Positions 27,891 through 35,909 of a DNA stretch of 64,000 bases are shown here, piece after piece; positions within the stretch are counted from its first letter, which is position 1; each line of letters begins with the position of its first letter. This stretch comes from Aquimarina sp042434915 (GTDB taxonomy: Bacteria; Bacteroidota; Bacteroidia; Flavobacteriales; Flavobacteriaceae). The notes under the pieces were generated by a model. It saw only the letters and a program-made list of their open reading frames with translations, was not told the DNA's origin and searched no databases. The stretch lies in NCBI RefSeq assembly GCF_042434915.1, contig NZ_CP170198.1:1178001-1242000 (forward strand). Direction: 5' to 3'. The translations under genes and the position numbers were made by a program.

Positions 27891-27894
27891 AATC

Positions 27895-29193
27895 TTATCT
27901 CCTTGAGGTTTTTACAAAATAAATCCAACTAATAGTCAAAACAAATAATAGTAGGAGGTACCAAGTATTTAGTAACAGATCAACATAATGGATGGCTCCA
28001 TCAGCAAAACTTAAAATCATTAGCACTTGTGCTCCATAGGGCAAAATACCCTGAATAATACAAGCAAAAATATCTAGTATTGATGCACTTTGTCTAGGAT
28101 CCAATTTAAACTCATCATTAATTGTTTTGGCAATAGGTCCTGTGATGATAATTGATACGGTATTATTGGCTATGGCTGCATTTACGGTTCCGACCAGTGC
28201 CGCAATTCCAAATTGGGCAGATCTCTTAGTAGTTATAAAGTTTGCTACCTTTCTAAGTATATAATTAATTCCTCCATTTAACGTTACCAATGCTGCAAGT
28301 CCACCTGTTAACATAGATAACAAAAATATTTCGGTCATACTAGTGAATCCTTGGTAACTAATCTTAGTAAATTCAAGAATACTAAAATCTTGATGTAGTA
28401 AGCCTATCACTCCTGTAAAAAGTATACCAAAAAATAACACAATAAATACATTAACACCTATTATTGAAAGTATTATAACTAATAAATAAGGAGTTATTTT
28501 TAACATGGAATAGGATTCACCAGCAATCACGGTCGTATTGGTTATGGATAACCCTTGAAAAAATAGTATCGCTACAGTTATGATAGCAGCAGGTAATGCT
28601 ATTTTAATATTTTGTTTAAATTTATCACTCATTTTACACCCAAGAGATTGAGTAGCAGCAATAGTCGTATCCGAAATTATAGATAAATTATCTCCAAACA
28701 TAGCTCCGCCTAGTAAAGAACCACACAAAATGGATAAAGAAACCCCACTTTTGTCTGCTATACTTACAACAATTGGAGCCAGAGCAACAATAGCACCAAC
28801 AGAGGTACCGGTAGAAATAGAAAGAAAGGATGCAATTATAAATATACCCAAGTAAATATATTCAATAGCAATATAGGTAAGACCTAAATTAACAATGTCA
28901 TCTACACTACCCGTGGCCTTGGTAACCGTTGCAAAAGCGCCAGCAAGCAAATATATAATGCACATTGTCATAATTTTATCATCCCCACATCCTTTCAAAA
29001 ATGTAGCTATTTTAAGCGAAGTTTGTTGTTTAAAAAGTAAAAATGCAGCTAGTAATCCTATAAATACTGCAATAGGCGAGGGCAATGCATAAAAATCATT
29101 TTGATAGATGCCTACGCCCAAAAAAGTGAAAACAAAAATAAATAAGGGTAGCAATGCTTTAAAACTACCAACGTTGTGAACAGGTTGTATCAT
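27895..29193 (-). CDS. NhaC family Na+/H+ antiporter-like transporter (possible methionine transporter, MetT-like)
   Basis: 433 residues from the ATG that gives MIQPVHNVGSFKALLP; the extra 25 residues in frame upstream include a non-ATG start and are not family-like. About eleven or twelve TM helices. STGTSVGAIVALAPIVVS, GSLLGGAMFGDNLSIISDTT and NAAIANNTVSIIITGPIA are NhaC-superfamily signatures. The family exchanges Na+ for H+ or organic substrates. The leader RNA resembles an S-box riboswitch, and NhaC-type MetT proteins have been proposed as S-box-controlled methionine transporters, so methionine uptake is a good hypothesis. Confidence 0.82.
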   Translation of the reverse strand: MIQPVHNVGSFKALLPLFIFVFTFLGVGIYQNDFYALPSPIAVFIGLLAAFLLFKQQTSLKIATFLKGCGDDKIMTMCIIYLLAGAFATVTKATGSVDDIVNLGLTYIAIEYIYLGIFIIASFLSISTGTSVGAIVALAPIVVSIADKSGVSLSILCGSLLGGAMFGDNLSIISDTTIAATQSLGCKMSDKFKQNIKIALPAAIITVAILFFQGLSITNTTVIAGESYSMLKITPYLLVIILSIIGVNVFIVLFFGILFTGVIGLLHQDFSILEFTKISYQGFTSMTEIFLLSMLTGGLAALVTLNGGINYILRKVANFITTKRSAQFGIAALVGTVNAAIANNTVSIIITGPIAKTINDEFKLDPRQSASILDIFACIIQGILPYGAQVLMILSFADGAIHYVDLLLNTWYLLLLFVLTISWIYFVKTSRR

Positions 29194-29274
29194 TAAATTA
29201 GTTTTAAAGAAAATAAAAGAAGGAAAAACACAAAGAGAGAAGATGCTATTAACATTTTTTCCAATCAAATTGGC

Positions 29275-29337
29275 TTATCGATAGTAGCACCTTGCTCGTT
29301 ATTGCAGGTTGCTATCTCCTTTTGAGATTCTTGATAA
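29275..29337 (-). promoter_or_regulatory. compact SAM-I (S-box)-like riboswitch candidate
   Basis: Read on the minus strand, TTATC (29337-29333) pairs with GATAA (29279-29275) as P1, followed by CAAGA. A short hairpin ATCTC/GAGAT (P2) follows, then AGCAACCTGC and GCAAGGTGCTA with ACCT/AGGT pairing as P3. CAACCTGC, AAGGTGCTA and the closing GATAAG are S-box core sequences. The element is only 63 nt and lacks the P4 stem and the long kink-turn-bearing P2 of standard SAM-I aptamers, so it may be a variant such as the SAM-I/IV type. It stands 81 nt upstream of the transporter ATG. Confidence 0.65.
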
Positions 29338-29537
29338 TTAAGGCGCGAAAGTATAAAAAAATATGATAATAGCAACTCTCGTTTTGTAAAATTAGATTTA
29401 ATTTTACAAAAGCCTAGATGCATCCTTAATTCAGTATTGATTTCAAAATACTATTAGTTGAAGCTTCTTTTTAAAATGATTTCAAATTATTTCACCTTTC
29501 ATTGCTAAAAACAAGTAGGTTACCATAAAAAAAGTGT

Positions 29538-29545
29538 AGTTTCGC
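29538..29545 (+). promoter_or_regulatory. Bacteroidota-type -7 element candidate
   Basis: TAGTTTCG fits the TAnnTTYG pattern of Bacteroidota promoters and lies 24 bp upstream of the DnaJ-KTSC start. A -33 element could not be placed with confidence. Confidence 0.3.
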
Positions 29546-29568
29546 GCCTGCATTAAAAATACCTGATT

Positions 29569-30018
29569 ATGAAGCGAATAAAAGAGTACAAAAAATTATT
29601 TACGGTTGAGAATGAAATTGATTTAAAAGAACTAAAAAAGTCGTACCGAGCACTGGTTAAAGAATGGCATCCAGATAAATTTTTGGACGGAGATCCTCAA
29701 AAAGAAGCTGCCGAGGTGAAAAGTCGTCAAATTATTGATGGGTATCATTTTTTGGTTAGTATTGCGCCAGAAACTATAGCTGCGAATCTTGAAGCTTATA
29801 AGATAACTACCACTGTTGCTGGTATTGCTGATTACCAGCATAAAGGAATGGTTTTGGAAATAACTTTTCTTGATGGAACCACCTATGAATATTTTGGTGT
29901 TACTAAAGCATTATATATCAAAATGGTGAATTCTGATAAGTTAAACCGTTTTGCTAAACGAAATATTTTTAATTCTTACTTGTACCGAAAGTCAAAAAAG
30001 ACGCTTCAGGAAGCTTAA
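29569..30018 (+). CDS. J-domain protein with C-terminal KTSC domain
   Basis: 149 residues. The N-terminal part is a J domain with the HPD motif (VKEWHPDKFLDGD, about residues 29-41), which stimulates Hsp70 (DnaK) ATPase. The C-terminal part (about 80-140: ADYQHKGMVLEITFLDGTTYEYFGVTKALYIKM...) is a KTSC domain, named after its occurrence at lysyl-tRNA synthetase C-termini. The pairing is a recognisable Bacteroidota architecture. Specific client unknown. It lies 71 bp upstream of a DEAD-box helicase pair and may share their stress regulation. Confidence 0.85.
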   Translation: MKRIKEYKKLFTVENEIDLKELKKSYRALVKEWHPDKFLDGDPQKEAAEVKSRQIIDGYHFLVSIAPETIAANLEAYKITTTVAGIADYQHKGMVLEITFLDGTTYEYFGVTKALYIKMVNSDKLNRFAKRNIFNSYLYRKSKKTLQEA

Positions 30019-30089
30019 AATAAGTCGGTAACGCCAATCCGTTACGCTAACAATCCACTACAGTACATATACTTGTTTAAATTCCAGTC

Positions 30090-31436
30090 ATGACAAAACA
30101 ATTTTCAGCCTTAGGTATTAATTCGTCGCTTCAGAAAGGGTTAAGTGATCAACAAATTACCATTCCGACAGACATTCAAAAACAATCAATTCCTGTTATA
30201 CTTAATAAAACAGAAGATTTTGTTGGACTAGCCAAAACAGGAACTGGTAAGACCTTGGCCTTTGGTTTACCTATTTTACAATTGATAGATCCCAATGTAG
30301 CTACGATACAAGCTATTATTATTGTACCTACACGCGAATTGGGACAACAAATTTATTCTAATATAGAAACCTTTGGCAAACATATGCCCATGGTATCAAT
30401 CGTTTCTATTTGTGGGGGTACGCCGATAAAACCTCAAATAGAACGTTTAAAGCAACCTACCCACATTGTGGTTGCAACGCCTGGACGTTTGGTAGATTTA
30501 ATTAATAGGAAAGCGATCGTTCTTAAAGATGCTTCATACTTGATATTAGATGAAGCCGATGAGATGGTAACCTCGTTAAAAGAGAGTTTAGACGAAATAG
30601 TTAAAGAGCTTCCTAAGAAAAGAAGAACCTTATTATTTACTGCAACCATGCCAGGAGCGATCAAGCAGCTTATTCAAAATTATATGACTAAGCATGTTAT
30701 ACAGGTCGCATCTGAGATGGAGACCAAAGGTCACCAAGGGATAACGCACCAATATGTTGTTGTCGAACCTATAGAAAAGCTTAATGTTTTAATGCACTTT
30801 TTAACAAGTCAAGGAGGCAAAAGAGGTATAATTTTTTGTAAAACTAAAGCGGCAGTTAATAAACTAGCCAAAAATCTAGCGATTAATAAATTTTCGTCAG
30901 GTGCACTACACGGTAGTTTATCACAACCTATTCGTGATCGTATTATGGATCAGTTTAGACAAGGTCATATCCAAATTTTGGTGGCTACCGATTTGGCAGC
31001 TAGAGGTATCGATGTCAAAGAGATAGGATATGTCGTAAACTATCACTTGCCAGATGTTTATGAGGTTTATGTACACCGAAGTGGTCGTACTGCAAGAGCA
31101 GGTGCCAAAGGTTTGTCTTTGACTGTAATCCAAGAGGAAGAAGTAGAGGCGATTCAAGATTTTGAGAATGAGTTAGGTATCTCTTTTCAAGCATATAAAA
31201 AAGCAAAACCCGAAGAGCTGGCAGAGAATAACACCTTGCTTTGGGCGAAAAAGATATTCAAAACAAAACCTAATCGTGAAGTTTCTGCTACGTTCAAAGA
31301 AAAAATCCACACAGTTTTTCATCATCTTACCAAAGAAGAGTTAGTTGATAAAATTTTAGCGAATTATTTAGATCAACATTCAGAGATTCTACCTAAATTA
31401 GAAAAATTACCTGTCAAAAATAAGCGTAAATCGTAG
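30090..31436 (+). CDS. DEAD-box RNA helicase
   Basis: 448 residues with both RecA-like domains. Motifs in order: Q-motif (FSALGINSSLQKGL), AKTGTGKT, PTRELGQQ, ATPGRLVD, DEAD, TAT, ATDLAARGID, HRSGRTARAG. The C-terminal tail is basic (KNKRKS). Likely roles in ribosome assembly or cold-dependent RNA unwinding; which of the paralogues (RhlE, CsdA or DbpA type) cannot be decided. It runs directly into a second helicase gene 15 bp later, so the two are an operon. Confidence 0.93.
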   Translation: MTKQFSALGINSSLQKGLSDQQITIPTDIQKQSIPVILNKTEDFVGLAKTGTGKTLAFGLPILQLIDPNVATIQAIIIVPTRELGQQIYSNIETFGKHMPMVSIVSICGGTPIKPQIERLKQPTHIVVATPGRLVDLINRKAIVLKDASYLILDEADEMVTSLKESLDEIVKELPKKRRTLLFTATMPGAIKQLIQNYMTKHVIQVASEMETKGHQGITHQYVVVEPIEKLNVLMHFLTSQGGKRGIIFCKTKAAVNKLAKNLAINKFSSGALHGSLSQPIRDRIMDQFRQGHIQILVATDLAARGIDVKEIGYVVNYHLPDVYEVYVHRSGRTARAGAKGLSLTVIQEEEVEAIQDFENELGISFQAYKKAKPEELAENNTLLWAKKIFKTKPNREVSATFKEKIHTVFHHLTKEELVDKILANYLDQHSEILPKLEKLPVKNKRKS

Positions 31437-31451
31437 TCAATTAAAAAGAAT

Positions 31452-32762
31452 ATGTCTAGTACCAAACGATCTCAAGCAGATATACTTCAAAAGTTAAATA
31501 TTCAGCAGTTAAATCCAATGCAAGAAGAGGCTATTGCGGTTATCAAAAAAAATAACAATGTGATACTACTTTCTCCCACGGGAACTGGTAAAACTTTAGC
31601 TTTTTTATTACCTACCATAGAGTTATTAGATCCCGGTTGTGATGCAATACAGGTACTTATTTTGGTACCTTCTCGAGAACTAGCGATACAAATAGAACAG
31701 GTAGTGAGAGAAATGGGGTCTGGTTACAAAGTAAATGCTGTGTATGGAGGACGATCAGCCTCAAAAGATAAAATCGAATTAAAGCACGCGCCAGCCATAT
31801 TAGTTGGTACACCAGGTAGAGTTGCCGATCATTTAAGACAAGAGCGTTTTGCTACAGCGCACATACAAACATTGATTTTGGATGAGTTTGACAAATCTTT
31901 GGAGGTTGGTTTTGAGGTTGAAATGAAAAATATCATACACGAGCTACCCAATATTTCTAAGCGTATTTTAACCTCGGCAACGCAGGGAGTCTCGATTCCT
32001 TCTTTTGTAAATTTGGATACGCCCATAACGGTCGATTATCTAAAAGTAGGAGTGTCAAAACTTACGTTTAAAACCGTAAGTTCACCAAGCAAGGACAAAC
32101 TAGATAGTTTATTAGCAATTTTGCAGCATACAGGTAGTCAGCCAGGAATAATTTTCTGTAATTTTAAGGATAGTATTCAGGATGTAAGTGCTTTTTTAAA
32201 GCGACATAAAATTAGCCATGGTACGTTTCATGGAGATATGGAACAAAAGGACAGAGAACGTGCATTAATAAAATTTAGAAACGGAACGCATCAAATTTTA
32301 CTAGCGACCGATTTGGCGGCACGTGGTATCGATATTCCAGAACTTAAATTTATAATTCATTATCAATTGCCTTATTCTAAAGAAGAGTTTACACATCGTA
32401 ATGGGAGAACTGCAAGAATAAATGCAAAAGGGACAGCATATATTTTAAAATGGGAAGAAGAAACACTGCGGGATTTTATACCAGACGCCGAGGAGGCCGA
32501 TATACGTAAACAGCAAACCCGAAAATCACAATACTGGCAAACACTTTTTATTTCTGGGGGTCGAAAAGATAAAATATCAAAGGGCGATATCGCTGGCTTA
32601 TTTTTTAAACAAGGTAAGTTAACCAAGGATCAATTAGGAGTAATTGAGTTAAAACAAGATTGTACATTTGTGGCTGTACCCATAACCATGGCCGATCAAC
32701 TGATCACTCAATTAAACAATACCCGTCTTAAAAAGAAAAAAGTGCGCATTACCGCCATTTAA
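31452..32762 (+). CDS. DEAD-box-like RNA helicase with DEFD in motif II
   Basis: 436 residues. Motifs: SPTGTGKT, PSRELA, VGTPGR, DEFD, TSAT, ATDLAARGID, HRNGRTAR. Motif II reads DEFD, not DEAD, which is a known minor variation that still keeps both acidic residues. The C-terminal region is a DbpA-like module (KGDIAGLFFKQGKLTKDQLGVIELKQDCTFVAVP), an RNA-binding domain specific for 23S rRNA helix 92 in DbpA. I therefore infer a DbpA-like role in large-subunit assembly. It is co-transcribed with the upstream helicase. Confidence 0.88.
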   Translation: MSSTKRSQADILQKLNIQQLNPMQEEAIAVIKKNNNVILLSPTGTGKTLAFLLPTIELLDPGCDAIQVLILVPSRELAIQIEQVVREMGSGYKVNAVYGGRSASKDKIELKHAPAILVGTPGRVADHLRQERFATAHIQTLILDEFDKSLEVGFEVEMKNIIHELPNISKRILTSATQGVSIPSFVNLDTPITVDYLKVGVSKLTFKTVSSPSKDKLDSLLAILQHTGSQPGIIFCNFKDSIQDVSAFLKRHKISHGTFHGDMEQKDRERALIKFRNGTHQILLATDLAARGIDIPELKFIIHYQLPYSKEEFTHRNGRTARINAKGTAYILKWEEETLRDFIPDAEEADIRKQQTRKSQYWQTLFISGGRKDKISKGDIAGLFFKQGKLTKDQLGVIELKQDCTFVAVPITMADQLITQLNNTRLKKKKVRITAI

Positions 32763-32977
32763 TTTTCTTTATGATAAGAGGGTTGTGAGAAACAATTCTT
32801 CATTTGTTTTATTAAGATAATTGTACTATACTGCAATCAATCGCAACCTTATTTTATAAGCTGTGATCAAAAAAGTATTAATTATAGTATAACCAAGTTT
32901 AGATTATTATTACAGTTATGCTTTGATTGATAGTTTTTTACATACAAGTATATATTAACTAATAGTGTCCTAAAAAG

Positions 32978-33970
32978 ATGAAAGTATTTACTATTGAAGA
33001 AATCCACGCCATTGTTGGCGGAAAGTTAATCGGATCAACCGCTCAAAAAATTACAGGTTTAGAACAATTAAAAAATGCCGACAACAACCAATTAACCTTT
33101 ATAGGATCCAGTAAGTACGGCAAATTATGGCCAGATTCTAAAGCATGTGCTGCAATTGTAAATGAATCGATCAAGGTGGAACCTGGTAACGATCGCGCTT
33201 TAATTTTGGTAAAAAATGCAGATCTAGCAATGGCGAAACTTTTGGAAACCTTTAAGCCAGCTACACCATCATTTGCTATCGATATTCACCCTACGGCAAC
33301 TATTGATGCTTCGGTAGTAATGGGAAAAGGATGTAAAATTGGTGCAGGATGCTATGTAGGCAAAAATGTAGTTTTGGGTGATGGAGTGACATTATATCCT
33401 AATGTTTCGGTTTTTGATGCTACCAAGATAGGGGATCATACGGTCGTATGGTCAAGCACTGTAATTCGTGAGCGTTCTATAATAGGAAGTCACTGCATCT
33501 TTCATACCAATGTAAGTATTGGAGCCGATGGATTTGGATATCGGCCTAGTGACGATGGTCGTGGACTCGTTAAGATTGAGCATATAGGTAATGTGGTGAT
33601 AGGAAATGGTGTAGAGATTGGAGCTAACTCCTGTGTAGACCGAGCAAAATTTAGTTCAACCATTATTGGAGATGGTTGTAAAATAGATAATTTAGTACAG
33701 ATTGCACACAACTGTATTTTGGGACGTTCTTGTATCATGGCTGGACACAGTGGACTAGCAGGTTCGGTAACATTAGGTGATGGGGTGATCATTGGGGGTA
33801 GTGCCTCTATTAAGGATCATACAACCATCCATTCTGGAGCTACGGTAGGTGCTGGATCTGGTGTGATGGGTGACGTGGCAGCAGGAGCAACCGTACTTGG
33901 ATATCCCGCAACCGAGGCTAGAAACATGCTTAAACAGTGGTCGGCACTGCGCAAACTAGTAAAAGCATAG
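32978..33970 (+). CDS. lpxD: UDP-3-O-(3-hydroxyacyl)glucosamine N-acyltransferase
   Basis: 330 residues. An N-terminal uridine-binding domain (FTIEEIHAIVGG; NQLTFIGSSKYG) is followed by a left-handed parallel beta-helix of hexapeptide repeats (about 105-280) and a short helical tail (NMLKQWSALRKLVKA). The catalytic His lies in the QIAHNC segment (about 243-248). It adds the second acyl chain in lipid A synthesis. Other lpx genes are not adjacent. A good terminator follows. Confidence 0.93.
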   Translation: MKVFTIEEIHAIVGGKLIGSTAQKITGLEQLKNADNNQLTFIGSSKYGKLWPDSKACAAIVNESIKVEPGNDRALILVKNADLAMAKLLETFKPATPSFAIDIHPTATIDASVVMGKGCKIGAGCYVGKNVVLGDGVTLYPNVSVFDATKIGDHTVVWSSTVIRERSIIGSHCIFHTNVSIGADGFGYRPSDDGRGLVKIEHIGNVVIGNGVEIGANSCVDRAKFSSTIIGDGCKIDNLVQIAHNCILGRSCIMAGHSGLAGSVTLGDGVIIGGSASIKDHTTIHSGATVGAGSGVMGDVAAGATVLGYPATEARNMLKQWSALRKLVKA

Positions 33971-34002
33971 ATATTAGCGCTAGTACGTTTGTATCGTAAG
34001 CA

Positions 34003-34042
34003 CAATGCTAGTAAAGTAACAAAACTTTACTAGCATTGTTTG
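34003..34042 (+). terminator. terminator after lpxD
   Basis: CAATGCTAGTAAAGT (34003-34017) and ACTTTACTAGCATTG (34024-34038) are perfectly complementary with a 6-base loop, and TTTGTTT follows. Confidence 0.8.
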
Positions 34043-34159
34043 TTTATAATCGTCATTAACTCGCTTTCATTTCACCTTGAAACCCACTATGCTTACTATT
34101 ACCACTAGATTTTTTTTGCGTATCAATTTTGTTTAACCCTTGCTACCACTGCTTGGAAA

Positions 34160-34471
34160 GTTACCGCACTTGTCAGGAAGCTTTCCCGGAGGTGGGAAAC
34201 GTTGCCGCACTTGTCAGGAAGCTTTCCCGGAGGTGGGAAATGTTGCCGCACTTGTCAGGAAGCTTTCCCGGAGATGGGAAACGTTGCCGCACTTGTCAGG
34301 AAGCTTTCCCGGAGGTGGGAAATGTTGCCGCACTTGTCAGGAAGCTTTCCCGGAGGTGGGAAATGTTGCCGCACTTGTCAGGAAGCTTTCCCGGAGATGG
34401 GAAATGATGCCGCACTTGTCAGGAAGGTTTCCCGATGGTGGGAAATGTTGCCGCCCGTGTCTTAAAGGTTT
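34160..34471. repeat. 41-bp tandem array 1 (7 full copies plus a degenerate one)
   Basis: Seven exact-period units start at 34160, 34201, 34242, 34283, 34324, 34365 and 34406, and a degraded eighth starts at 34447. Each begins GTTGCCGCAC (third unit to GTTG variants such as GATG) and contains a TTTCCC-GGAGRT-GGGAAA hairpin. The array is clearly more GC-rich than its surroundings. All three plus frames stay open because 41 is not a multiple of 3, so the apparent ORFs here are artefacts. The remaining gap to 34647 is AT-rich and holds nothing I can name. Confidence 0.97.
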
Positions 34472-34647
34472 TAGAATCTGTTGGATCATTAAGTAGTTTA
34501 TATATAATAAATTATGTAGTTTAGTACTAATAAAACCCACTACCAACCCCACTTAGTATCCCAAGGGTAGTATTTGTAAAAGAGAAATATCGTTACCATA
34601 GATATCTATATAATATTGTTGCCAGTAATGCGAAAAAACAGAAACCT

Positions 34648-34881
34648 ATGAAACCAATAACATTCGAATTTTTAGAGAAACCATCGGAAAGTGATTTTAA
34701 CTATTCCGTTATCGAATATGATAATGTATTGAATTTAAGTGTAGATAAAACCACAAAATTACCTGCAATTGATTCTCTGAATATGGAAACAGAAACATTT
34801 ACAAAAACTGGTGGAGAAGCATCGGACTCTGATGCTGATTTTCGAATGGATACTGCTACTCGAACATATACTGAAATGTAA
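34648..34881 (+). CDS. graspetide-like RiPP precursor, as read to the first stop
   Basis: 77 residues. The leader carries ITFEFLEKP near the N-terminus, similar to the conserved FxRFLE-type helix recognised by ATP-grasp ligases in microviridin-type precursors. Core 1 (about 46-62) has the pattern MxTxTxTxTxxEAxDSD, supplying Thr donors and Glu/Asp acceptors for side-chain esters. A second core begins at residue 67 (MDTATRTYTEM) and hits a TAA at its Glu position. The ATP-grasp gene begins 102 bp later. The translation is short enough to look complete, but the frame continues (next entry). Family assigned by leader and core pattern plus the adjacent ligase. Confidence 0.8.
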   Translation: MKPITFEFLEKPSESDFNYSVIEYDNVLNLSVDKTTKLPAIDSLNMETETFTKTGGEASDSDADFRMDTATRTYTEM

Positions 34882-34986
34882 GCTACAGATAGCGATGCAA
34901 ATATTCATAGTTTAATTCAGCTTATGGGAACATCGACACTTACGGAATCTTCTGAAGCTGTGGATTCTGATGAAGATATCAAATGA
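34882..34986 (+). pseudogene. read-through extension of the RiPP precursor (rest of core 2 and core 3)
   Basis: In the same frame after TAA (34879-34881) the sequence reads ATDSDAN... then a third core MGTSTLTESSEAVDSD and DEDIK before TGA (34984-34986). Aligned to core 1 the TAA replaces a GAA (Glu), a one-base nonsense change. The TGA overlaps the ATG of the ATP-grasp gene (34983) by the classic ATGA, which strongly supports the frame being the ancestral gene of 112 codons. It is either a decayed part of the precursor or is expressed by stop read-through. Confidence 0.8.
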
Positions 34987-35909
34987 TTCTAATTATTACA
35001 CATAAACAAGACTATACAGTCGATTTTGTAGTTAATAAATTAAACAAAAAAGGAATCCAATACAAAAGACTTAATTGCGAAGATTTAATAAACAAAAATT
35101 ATTGTTTTAATTTTAATAATGATTTTTCTTTCTCATTTGATGGCATAAATAAGTTCAAGTCTGTTTGGTTCAGACGAACTAAATTCCCAGAAATAAACGA
35201 CTTAAAACAAGAAGAGAAACATTACATTCTTACCGAATATGATTCGCTTCTTAAGAATATTTTTGCAACCATAGATGCAAATTGGTTAAGTGAGCCTAAA
35301 TTTGTTTACAACGCTGAAAATAAAGCTCTTCAACTAAAAGTTGCAAAGAAAATTGGTTTTAATATTCCTCAAACAATCATAACCAACGAAAAAGAAAAAA
35401 TCAAAGAGTTTTACAATAAAAACAACAAAGACATTATTATTAAACCATTAGCTCATACAAGGATTAATTACAATAATGATGTTGCTTTTATTTTTACTAA
35501 TTCAGTTAGTCAAAAACTAATAGATTCAATTGATGGTTTTGATATCAATCCTAGTATTTTTCAAGAAAACATTAAGAAAGAATACGAAATTCGTGTAACA
35601 GTAATTGACAAAAAAGTTTTTGCATCTTCTGTTTATTCACAATCGAATGAAAACACAAAGAATGATTGGAGAAAAGAAAAACTTGATTTTAATATCGTTG
35701 AAATCCCGAAAGATATTGCAGACAAATGCGTCACACTTTTACAAGAGTTAAATCTTAAATTTGGTGCAATTGACTTAATCAAAACACCAAAAGATGAATA
35801 TGTGTTTTTAGAAATAAATCCAAACGGACAATGGGCTTGGATTGAAATGCAGACTGGACAAGAAATGTCCGATGAAATAATCAAATTTTTAGAAAATGAC
35901 AAAACTTAA
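34983..35909 (+). CDS. ATP-grasp ligase, graspetide macrocyclase (MvdD-like)
   Basis: 308 residues. VWFRRTKFPE (about 61-70) recalls the WWRR-type segment of microviridin-type ligases. DIIIKPLAHTRINYNN and SIFQENIKKEYEIRVTVI form the ATP-grasp fold. FLEINPNGQWAWIE (from about residue 275) gives the Mg-binding Glu/Asn and the family-specific NGQWxWIE block. It is expected to phosphorylate Asp/Glu side chains of the precursor and condense them with Thr/Ser hydroxyls. The start overlaps the extended precursor stop by 4 bp. Only one ligase is present, so only esters are predicted. The next gene starts 14 bp before this one stops. Confidence 0.88.
   Translation: MILIITHKQDYTVDFVVNKLNKKGIQYKRLNCEDLINKNYCFNFNNDFSFSFDGINKFKSVWFRRTKFPEINDLKQEEKHYILTEYDSLLKNIFATIDANWLSEPKFVYNAENKALQLKVAKKIGFNIPQTIITNEKEKIKEFYNKNNKDIIIKPLAHTRINYNNDVAFIFTNSVSQKLIDSIDGFDINPSIFQENIKKEYEIRVTVIDKKVFASSVYSQSNENTKNDWRKEKLDFNIVEIPKDIADKCVTLLQELNLKFGAIDLIKTPKDEYVFLEINPNGQWAWIEMQTGQEMSDEIIKFLENDKT

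Noticed and set aside
34160..34471. CRISPR array
   Set aside because: Units are directly adjacent with no unique spacers and no cas genes are near.
34129..34496. Three overlapping long plus-strand ORFs with Arg/Gly/Trp-rich repeats
   Set aside because: They are produced by the 41-bp array, which is open in all three frames; no start context or family.
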